64,000 nt of DNA from positions 18,017 to 82,016 of the IMG/VR virus record IMGVR_UViG_3300048507_000465; one strand, given 5' to 3'. Positions 34,434 through 44,100 of this stretch are shown here, one piece after another. The stretch is from a virus. Every line of letters begins with the position of its first letter. Position 1 is the first letter of the stretch. The notes beneath the pieces are model-generated. The model was given only the letters and a program-made list of their open reading frames with translations, was not told the origin of the DNA and made no database searches. Made by a program: the position numbers and the translations under genes.

Positions 34434-37400
34434 ATGAATACTAATAACTCAATATCCAACTCGCTAAAAAAGCTACTCGAAATTAATACAAATTCCTTAA
34501 AGGCATTTGAAAGAATAAACGAGGCTGTAACTACAGATCAGAAGAATATTCAATTAGAACTTCTTACTGAAGATGGTGGTACTAAGCTAGTTTCTATACC
34601 CGGATTTAATTTTATGAAAAGAGAGCTAGATAGGTTAGATACTAATCTTAAAGCTTTAACTGGATTGGGAAAAGGTAGTACTAAAATTAAACTACCAGAT
34701 GGAACTTTTCAAAATATTATTACATCTGAATTAAGTACTCCTGCTAATGATATTAGTATAGTTGCTAGACCTATTACATTTTCTACAAAACCTAATTATT
34801 TTGCAGAAGATTTTCTTAACCCTATACTTAAAACATCAATAGATGTAAGTGGCCAATTGCCAAACGACACGGAAAGGGTTTTAATTAAAAGAATTATATT
34901 TGATTCTACGAATCAAGTTGCAGTAGATTTCTTTAATGATAATTATAGAAACCAAGAAGAGATTGATTATTTAACAGCTCTTAGAGATATTACTAATAGC
35001 AATATTAGCTATATAGTTGACGAGGATTTAAGGGATATGCCATATAGAACTGGACAATATACTGGAAAGTTTGATGTTATATCAATTTCTAACTCCCAAA
35101 GAGAAGTTATTGTAAATGGTGTTACTACTAAAGCTGCTATTAAATTATATACATTAGATAGTTTAACTTATTCTGATAAATCTAAAGATCTAGATGATAC
35201 TGAATTACTACGCGTAGGTGATGAATTGATGGTTACTGGTGGATCTAAAAATACAAGATATAAAATCAGTAAGCTTGATGCTTCGACTCGTCAGGTTGAA
35301 TTAGAATTAGTCGAGGGATACCAACCTATTAAGATTGGAGGTTCTGTTTTAAGCATCTATAAAACTGAAGATGATAACTTACAAGTAGATATTCCATGTG
35401 GATTTAACGAAAGGGTGCTAATGTTTATGAAGGCAGTAGATCCTGTTTCTAAATTATTAGCAGAAAACTGGTCTCCTGGTATTGGGTTTTACACAAACGA
35501 GCTTACAATAACACAGGAAAACGGGCAAGAAATTACATTAGCAGATTTTTACAAAGATGAAGTTGCTGATTTTGCTAAAATGATTGAAGCGATTAAAACT
35601 GATTCAATTCCTCCTGCAACAGTAGGTGTCACGCCAGATGCCCCAGTATTAGATACTTCTAATTTTAAAGTTGTACAAATTAATAGCCATTTAACAGCAA
35701 ATGACGCTAAAGATAAAATTAAAAAATTAAATTCAGATAAAGTTTCTGTAGACGAAGCTATTAAAAAACTGGATGAGACTATTACTAAGAAAAGATCTGA
35801 GATAGCTACTAAAAAATATGAGTCTAAAGTTCAAAGAGATAAAGATAAAAATGAACTTAATTCATTAATTGAAGAGAGGGCTTCTGAGGCTAAGTTATTT
35901 AATTCCATAGTAACACAAATACAAAGTATTTCAAGCGAATCTAATAGCACTAAAATATCTCCTAAGTATAGAGTTAGAGGCTTTTGGGCAATTCCAAAAC
36001 CAAAGACTGTAGCTGCTACATTAGACCAGCAAGTTGTACAGTTTATTGTACAGTATAGATACTTATCTACTTCAGGTAAATCTGGAAATGCAGCTCAACT
36101 TAAATTTACAGATGATGGTAGAGAAAAAACAGCGGTATTTTCAAATTGGGTAGAATTTAAAACTAAACCTAGACCTAGGGCTAAATCTATAGATAGTGAT
36201 GGTAATGTTTCTAATAAGTTTACATGGCAAGAGTCTAAAATAGAAGATGGACAAGAGATTAATTTTAATCAATTAGATATTCCTATAAACCAGGGTGAAT
36301 TAGTAGAAATTAGAGTTAAATCTATTTCTGAAGCGGGCTATCCTGCAAACCCAATTATGTCAGATTATTCTGAGTCTATTTCAATGAACTTCCCGGAAGC
36401 TGAAATTGATACTACAGATACAGATGCCATTGTTCAACAAAATATAGCTGAACTTGCTAGAGTAAGAATGAACGAAGAATTAACTTCGCAGGGTGTTTAT
36501 ACACATGTTGAAGATTCGTTTACTGCTAATGAGAGTTATTATGCTCACGTTGCTACAAATATTGCATCGGGATTCTTATCAGAAGAACAAAAACCAATAT
36601 CTGTATATGATAAAATTGCAGAATTAGAAGCTCAAATTACAGCATTGAAAGGCGAGGTAGAGGCTGAAGTAGGGGAATTAGTAGTTAAAATAGTAGATGA
36701 CGCAGGTGTTGTTACAAATATTAACCCAGATACTACAACTCAATTATTTGCTGGATATTATGTTGATGAGGTTGCTGACCTAACAATTAGAAAAGGACAT
36801 ATTGTAACTAAAACATATAAGCTTCTTTTAGAAAATAGTAAATCTACTAAATTAGAATTAGTTTCTAGATTAATAGGTGATAGAACTAAATCAGCTTATA
36901 GATCTGCTAATGCAAGTTCTTTAGATAGTACAAATGGATTTGGTATTTCTACAAACGATAGTGGCGGTAATACACCAGATGTCAAAATAGATTCAGATAC
37001 TTATTACTTAACAGAAGGTAGGTATGAGTTAGCTCCGATACAATACCAGAATGTAGATCCTAGTTCATCTGATAACCTTAATGATTCTCCGTATCAATCA
37101 GCACAAAGAAGAGGTCAATTTGTATATAGTAGATATATGGATGTTGCAAATCAAAATCCACATTATTTAATTGAACCGACGGAAACTCAAGTAGGTAATT
37201 ATACTATATCAGACTATGAATACCCATTAAGCTATGATAATACTGCTTATGCAGCAGGTGGTAATACTGATTTCATATGGTCAGGTGATTTTAATGATTA
37301 TGCTGGTACATGGGACGCATCCAAAGTTCAAGTTACTAGTACAAATACAGTAGGTTTATATGATTACAATAGGGGTCTTTTTATACATAAAGACCATCCT

Positions 37401-38111
37401 TTCTTAGAAAATGTATGGGAAGATGCAGTTGCTAATAGTAATACTACGGATTTAAGTGCCGTTAAAAATAGTATGATATTCTCTATGCCTAAAACTGCTA
37501 CAATAGCAACAGGTGCTACTTTATTTAGCTTTTTTGGATATGATAATTCATTAGATGTTGTAAAAGCTAAACAACAGATGGCATACCATAGTGGAACAAA
37601 TTTAAATGAATCGGGCGGTAACCTTGATAGATCTATTAAAATGTCATTTGACGAGGCCGACCAATACTTACTGGGCGGTAGATCTTGTGGAGCTTTCTTA
37701 TTTATGTCTCCAGTAAATATGGATACGTTAAAAGTTGGAGGCGAAACTAGAAAAAGTAAAAAAGAAATAAAACCTAAGAAAAGTAACGAATCTAACGCAG
37801 TATCTGTAGATCTTACATTCCAATATAGAATGACAGATTATTATGGTAATAATGAAGAACTGGATACTGGTAGAGTTGGAGGTTTTGCTAGATTAGCCTA
37901 TAATAATTTGACATATACTAAGAAAATGGGATTAGATATTTTTGATAAGTATGGTGAACAATTTTCTTTTGATTTAGAAGTATTTGCTAAGTATAGCCCT
38001 AAGGGTAAAAACTTAAACTCTATAAAAGCTGCTAGATTAACTAGAAATGTTACAAGTACTCCAATCCAACCATGGTATACTCAAGTCGGAGGTAGGAATA
38101 TTCTGCAATAA
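34434..38111 (+). CDS. Very large baseplate wedge protein (gp10 position)
   Basis: The 1225-residue protein has a helical N-terminus with SLKAFERINEAVTTDQKNIQ. Beta-rich domains fill about 80-400. A charged coiled coil occupies about 425-510 (DEAIKKLDETITKKRSEIAT). An Ig-like region follows, with RVRGFWAIPKPKTVAATLDQ. The C-terminal 450 residues are rich in Asn, Tyr and Ser. No homologue is certain; size and order suggest the outermost wedge or a fibre-joining protein. The next gene follows a 75-nt gap with an exact late-type element. Confidence 0.55.
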   Translation: MNTNNSISNSLKKLLEINTNSLKAFERINEAVTTDQKNIQLELLTEDGGTKLVSIPGFNFMKRELDRLDTNLKALTGLGKGSTKIKLPDGTFQNIITSELSTPANDISIVARPITFSTKPNYFAEDFLNPILKTSIDVSGQLPNDTERVLIKRIIFDSTNQVAVDFFNDNYRNQEEIDYLTALRDITNSNISYIVDEDLRDMPYRTGQYTGKFDVISISNSQREVIVNGVTTKAAIKLYTLDSLTYSDKSKDLDDTELLRVGDELMVTGGSKNTRYKISKLDASTRQVELELVEGYQPIKIGGSVLSIYKTEDDNLQVDIPCGFNERVLMFMKAVDPVSKLLAENWSPGIGFYTNELTITQENGQEITLADFYKDEVADFAKMIEAIKTDSIPPATVGVTPDAPVLDTSNFKVVQINSHLTANDAKDKIKKLNSDKVSVDEAIKKLDETITKKRSEIATKKYESKVQRDKDKNELNSLIEERASEAKLFNSIVTQIQSISSESNSTKISPKYRVRGFWAIPKPKTVAATLDQQVVQFIVQYRYLSTSGKSGNAAQLKFTDDGREKTAVFSNWVEFKTKPRPRAKSIDSDGNVSNKFTWQESKIEDGQEINFNQLDIPINQGELVEIRVKSISEAGYPANPIMSDYSESISMNFPEAEIDTTDTDAIVQQNIAELARVRMNEELTSQGVYTHVEDSFTANESYYAHVATNIASGFLSEEQKPISVYDKIAELEAQITALKGEVEAEVGELVVKIVDDAGVVTNINPDTTTQLFAGYYVDEVADLTIRKGHIVTKTYKLLLENSKSTKLELVSRLIGDRTKSAYRSANASSLDSTNGFGISTNDSGGNTPDVKIDSDTYYLTEGRYELAPIQYQNVDPSSSDNLNDSPYQSAQRRGQFVYSRYMDVANQNPHYLIEPTETQVGNYTISDYEYPLSYDNTAYAAGGNTDFIWSGDFNDYAGTWDASKVQVTSTNTVGLYDYNRGLFIHKDHPFLENVWEDAVANSNTTDLSAVKNSMIFSMPKTATIATGATLFSFFGYDNSLDVVKAKQQMAYHSGTNLNESGGNLDRSIKMSFDEADQYLLGGRSCGAFLFMSPVNMDTLKVGGETRKSKKEIKPKKSNESNAVSVDLTFQYRMTDYYGNNEELDTGRVGGFARLAYNNLTYTKKMGLDIFDKYGEQFSFDLEVFAKYSPKGKNLNSIKAARLTRNVTSTPIQPWYTQVGGRNILQ

Positions 38112-38138
38112 ACCCACATTAGATAGTTAATAATCTTA

Positions 38139-38149
38139 GATATATAATA
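38139..38149 (+). promoter_or_regulatory. Late-promoter-like element GATATATAATA inside an inverted repeat
   Basis: An exact 11-mer lies 37 nt before the ATG of the giant fibre gene. It is flanked by a 7-bp inverted repeat: AATCTTA (38132-38138) directly upstream and TAAGATT about 37 nt later. The region can therefore fold into a weak stem around the element. Confidence 0.6.
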
Positions 38150-38186
38150 GAGAAAGAAATATCTCTATAATAAGATTTTAAACTAA

Positions 38187-41100
38187 ATGGCACAATTAAT
38201 ATTAAAAGGTACTTTACAGACTAGTGCAGCTGATGCATTTGCTAACGGCCCTAGTAATGTAACCCAACAAACTCTATATTGGGATGATAGCAATAACGCA
38301 ACATTTGGCGCAGGTACTGATTTATTTACGGATGCCGGCATGGATCCCCTTACAGATACATTTACGCCAGGAAGCAATGGTTGGTGGTATACTATAGATG
38401 GAAATAGAGCAATTCAAATTGATGGTACCGCAAACTTAGGTCGAGTTTTAGATATTGAAAACGGCCCTATAATTACTTTAAATGGGGATTCTACTGAATA
38501 TTATACAGTCGGGTCAACATGGACCGACGCAGGTGCTACTGCTACTGATGTAGAAGATGGTAATGTAACTGGTATCACTATGGCAGGCGCGACCAGCGGC
38601 GATACTTTAAATTCTACGGGAAATACTTCAATTACATATGATGTATCAGATTCAGATAATTATCCAGCTTTAACAGTAACTAGACTACTAACCGTATATT
38701 CTTACGATACATTTTCAGCATCAGCATCAACAGTTGACGAGGGTGGTACTATTATATTTACATTAAATGGTACTAATATTCCAGGTGGTACTACAATACC
38801 ATACGCTGTAACTGGTATTAGTTCTGCGGATTTATCATCAGGTTCAACTGATGGAATGTCTGGTAGTATTACGGTAGATTTTGGTACTGGTAGTTTAACT
38901 TTTACATTAAATGAAGATTTAACAACAGAGTCAGCAGAGACTTTGACCGTTACATTAGATCCACAAACACTGGGAGATTCTAATGGAGCAGATGTAGGTT
39001 CTCTTTCTGATTCAGTTACCGTTAATGATACTAGTATTGGAAACGACCCTCCTACTATAATTGTAGATCCATTGTTAGTTAGTGTTACTAATGATATTAA
39101 TGATGGAAACTTAGAGTGGGTATCTATTAATTTAGGTAATAATATAAGTGGTAATACCGACAACGACCCATTAACTTATACAATATTAGACCCGGGAAAT
39201 TTTAACGGAAGTTTAGCAGAATCACAGGGAGGTAGTGTCATTTCACAATGGCCACATGCTATTGCTAATAATGGTAGTACTATATGGTATACTCCAGGTA
39301 ATGTATTTAATCAAGGCTCTGAAAGTTTTGATTACAAGGTAGATGATGGAACTAATGATGCTACGGGAACTGTAACCGTAACAGTTTCTCCACCAGTAAA
39401 TACAGCTCCGACTGCGGAAAATTATACAGGAATCTCCCTTGATGGAGAAATATCAAATACCGCAACTAGATCTTATGAGTTTCAAAGAAAGCACTCAGTT
39501 ACACCTTCTGCTCAAATAGGAGAAACATATAGCTTTCAATGGGTAGATGATTCAAATGGTACTAATGTATTAACAATTGGCCAGTTAAATAACTCATTAA
39601 GCCACGGTACAGTTGCTATTACAGCAGGTGATGGTACCGGAGAGTGGTTTACGTATACACTTAATAATAATGTAGATTTAAATCCTAGTAGCTCTCAACT
39701 TACAGAGACTTTTTATTATCAAATAACTGAAACTAATACTACGGAGTCTTATTCTGCTAGGGGTCAAATAGATCTAAGCATACAACCTCCTGGAAATACA
39801 CCACCCCAATTTACCACACCTGGTAGTTCTCCACATTCAGTGAGTGTTGATCAGTTTAGTTTTGTAAATATTAATATAGCTGTAACAGATGGAGATGGAG
39901 ATAATATTACATTTAATGCTACACAACCACCAAGTGGGCAGGGTGCTGTAGATATTTCTAATTTAGGTATAAACGGTACTATAAAATATACACCTGGGTC
40001 ATATCAGGGTAATACTACATTTACCCTTACGGCAAACGATCCATACGGTGGAAGTGCTTCTATGCTGTTTAATGTTACAGTAAATGCTAGTCCATATGTT
40101 GCAGTAAGAATTAGCCCATGGGGAAGTTCATCTTCAATTGCTTGTAACGATTCTCGAGGCTCTCAAAATTATTATTTAAACACAGCACAAGCTGTAACGT
40201 TAAATGAATTAACAATAGGAGATTCTATTTACGTAAGTACAGCCCTTAGTGATACGTGGGCGCCTATTGACGCTGCATTTGGTTGGGTTTCAGTTGCAGA
40301 AGCAACCGACTTAGGAAATGTTATATCATATAAGATTGATACTAATGGTATTATTGAGGAAGTGGTTGCATGTCAAGTTACTGGAGGTCAAGCGTGGCCA
40401 ATAGAAATAGGTTCTTCGTCATCGGTAAATGCATATTGTAATTTGCAGTCGTTTCAAACAGGTATAGTTTATCAAAATATTAGTGAATTTAAACCAAATG
40501 GTGTTACGCCTTTTACGCTAGGTGATGTTGTTGAGGCTGGCGGTCAGTTATTTAATTCAGAATATTATGCTAATGCGTATGCAGGTCAGACGGCTCCGGC
40601 AAATATTGCACTAGGAGATGGCCTTTACAACTTTGTTAGCTCGTATGGTAAATATTATTCTTATCAAAATGGAGTTTGGCAAATAAACACAGATACTAGT
40701 TCGCCTTATTACAATACGACTACATTTGGTTGTCCACCTGAAGTTACATGGGAGGTTAAAAGTTTAACTGTAAAATGGTTACCAGAACAACCTACAGAAA
40801 TAGGGTATATTTGTAATGCTACTTCAGCTGAGCTTGAGGATATTACAATTTACTATAAAGTTCCACAGGGAATAACATATACTTTAAAGGATTTAGCTAT
40901 AAATCAAAAGAGAATTTTTACTAGCGAATCAGCCGCTTTATCAAACGATTATAGTCAACTATTTCAATCAGCGGTTTTACTATATTTTGGTAAGTATTTT
41001 ATTTGGAATAATGATGATGAAACAGGTTATACGGGAGCTGTACAATGGTATGGTTTTAATTCAATTACTAATGAGATTGAACTTGCTAACATTGGAAGTT

Positions 41101-44100
41101 CGGGAGGTGTTTGTTTATCTCCAGGTAACCAAGATTACATTAGAGAAGAACATACTGGGCTTTCTTATGAAATAGGTAGTTCAACTGGAACTAGACCTAA
41201 TGCGTATTATGCTTTTTATGGATGTGAAGTGCAATTAGATGCTGGTATTCCAGGAGGAGATTCATACTGGCCTTTATATGTAATAGACGGATTTCATACT
41301 GCTGATTTAAATTCTACGTCATTTGTTAAAGATTTTATTAGTACAGTAGGCGATACTGTTACACATATTAAGTCTAGTGAATGTATGACTTTAAAGCATA
41401 AAGTATGGGGGCTTAATATACAAGACGCAATTAATCAGCTAGAAGATAATATATCAGTATATAGACAGGATAGGATTAGGGCAATTGCAATAAACCCACA
41501 AGATATAGGTATAGGGAGTCAGTCTATTATTTCATATGGATATAGTGATTGTGGAGGATGTCTTACAAATCCAGAAACTGTAAATACATATCAATTTCCT
41601 ATAGTAGAAGATTTTGAAATATTAAATAGGACAATACCTAATTTTAATTTAGAGACTAATTATGAATTAGATAACGTATCTAAACCGTTATTAAGAACAA
41701 ATCCAAAATTATCAACTAATGCTAAATTAGTAGCCAACCTCAACGATCAAGTTTTTATTGAAAGTATTGACGCTACTAAGGAGTTGGCTTCAGTTTCATA
41801 TAAAAGGTGGGAAGTTAATAAAGATGGACAGTATTCATATGACTTAAAAAAGTTTTATGAATTTAGTTATACAACATCTGACATTATGTATGCTACTAAA
41901 GTAGAATACTCAGATTATGCAGTACAAGAGACCTTTGATAAACAAATTGAAGAACTATATCAATACGGTACTAAATATAATTACTCTAAACTACACGATG
42001 AAGACTATAGAATTTTCGCACCAATTTGGTTAGATAAAGCTATACCTAGAAAATTTGTAATATTTAGAGTTAGTGATCCTACATCTTCTGTTGATTTTGA
42101 TAATAGGAGTATGTTTAATAATATGCAGGATTTATTAAAAAATTCTGAAATAATAAAAACATTTGATTTAACTAAAGATTCTACATTGGGTTCTTATATA
42201 AGGAATCATATGGAGGATGAGGGCTTCCCAAAGACTCCAATTACTTTTAACTTTGACGAAAATGAAAAAAGTACGTTTAACGGTATTGATTTAAAAAAGG
42301 GTGGTTTTACTAAGAAGGGTGAGTTTTTACATGATGATTTTGTAAAAGCAGATGCGCCTCTTATTTCAAGTAATCAACTAATAACTGATGGGTTTGAAAG
42401 AAATAATATAGCATGTGCTAATTTATTAAACTTAGAGTTTTTATTCAATGATGATTTAGTATCGGATTATGGTATTAATAGATATTTTGGAGTGTACGTT
42501 AATGATATAGATTCTGGATATGGGTCTATTTCTACTTCTGAAAACGGTAATATAGTTTTTGATATATTAAATAGTAATATTAATAATGATAGCTGGTCTG
42601 CTATTCCATCATTTAAACATATATCTCAGACTCCAACTATTGGGTATGTTTCGATAAGTGATGAATACTATAAAATTTCTTCTAGAAGTAATTATATTCC
42701 TAAAAATTTAAACGTTGTAGTTGAAGATTCAGGTAACAAGATACCTAATGAAATTAAAATAGCTCCAAACGGTAATTCTATTGATATTACTAGAAACAAA
42801 GAAGCTGGGTTTGATTTTATTAAAATGGAACTTATATCAACTCCTAATACTAACGATAAGTTTACTATATTTTCTTCTAAAGAATCTTCGTATGCTATTA
42901 AATTTGTTAGACTTGCGGAGGGTGAAAACTGGAGTATTTATTTTAATGAGTATGGTGTACAAAAGGTAGTTCCATTCCAGACTGGTTCTAGTTTATTAAC
43001 TACATTTATTAACATTAAAAATGAATTTTTAAATTTAGGATTTTCTAATATTAAAATAGATTGGGACTTAGATAAAAGTACATTATATGTAACAGAGTTA
43101 CAGTCTACCCTCGGGGATTTAGAGCTTTATATTAAATCAACAGATCAATCTTATACTAGCTTAGCAAATGCAGTTGCAATACAAACCTCTTTTAACTTAG
43201 ATAACTCAACATATATTGCTTCAGATCAAATTAGTGCTGGTAATTTTAGTAGTACTACATATTCTAGTAATGGTACATTAGGCCAGATAACTAAAGCATT
43301 AGTATCTTGTATTACAAATTCTGCGCAAACTGATTTTAACGTATTACATGAAACAGGGTCAAATATATTTTATATTAAATCTAAAGTAAAGGGCTACAAG
43401 CTTTTACAAAGTGGAGTTTTAGTTCCTAAAGAAAACTCTATAGATTTTTTAAATATAGAAAATTTAGATACTAATTCTTTATTAAATCTTCACGATGAGA
43501 GCCTAAATTCAATAGCAGTAACTAATAATATTTATTACATGAGCGGTGGTAACTCTGCTAATAAGTCAGTTTATGTTTCTTTAGATTCTGTTGCGGATGT
43601 AAATATAGGTGATTATATAGAGACTAAAAAATTAAACGTATATAATAAAATTATAGATATTGTAGACGACGTCGATAGAATTCCAACAACATTTAAAAGA
43701 TTAATACTAGAACGTGAAAACGATTTAGATTCTGGAGAAATTAAAATATATGCGGATAATCTTGCTAGAATAGGTTTATTTTCAGCGTTTGATATACATG
43801 ATATGAATTTTGATTTTTATGATACTTCAAACTCAGATCTTAAAGAGTTAAAATATGAAAATTCTGCTACTATTAATTATATACCAGAGGAGAGTACTTC
43901 AGGAACTGAAGATGAAGTTGCAGTATTTAGTAATGATTATGATTTAACACCTAGTAATTATTTTACAGGTATTAGTGATGTATTACCGGAGGAGCTTGCA
44001 GATCAATATAATGAAATAAAACTTTATACTGAGTATGATAGATTAAATGAAAATAATCTTAAAGAGTTTGCTTTAAATTCTAGAGTAGTTCCTAATATTA

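Noticed and set aside
34434-38111. FERINEA near the N-terminus as another head-targeting motif
   Set aside because: It lies about 30 residues in, the preceding residues do not fit the motif, and the gene is in the baseplate wedge block.
38702-39163. Minus-strand 153-codon frame, Val/Ser/Pro-rich
   Set aside because: It is antisense to the Thr/Ser-rich Ig-type part of the fibre gene; composition is a shadow of Thr and Asp codons.
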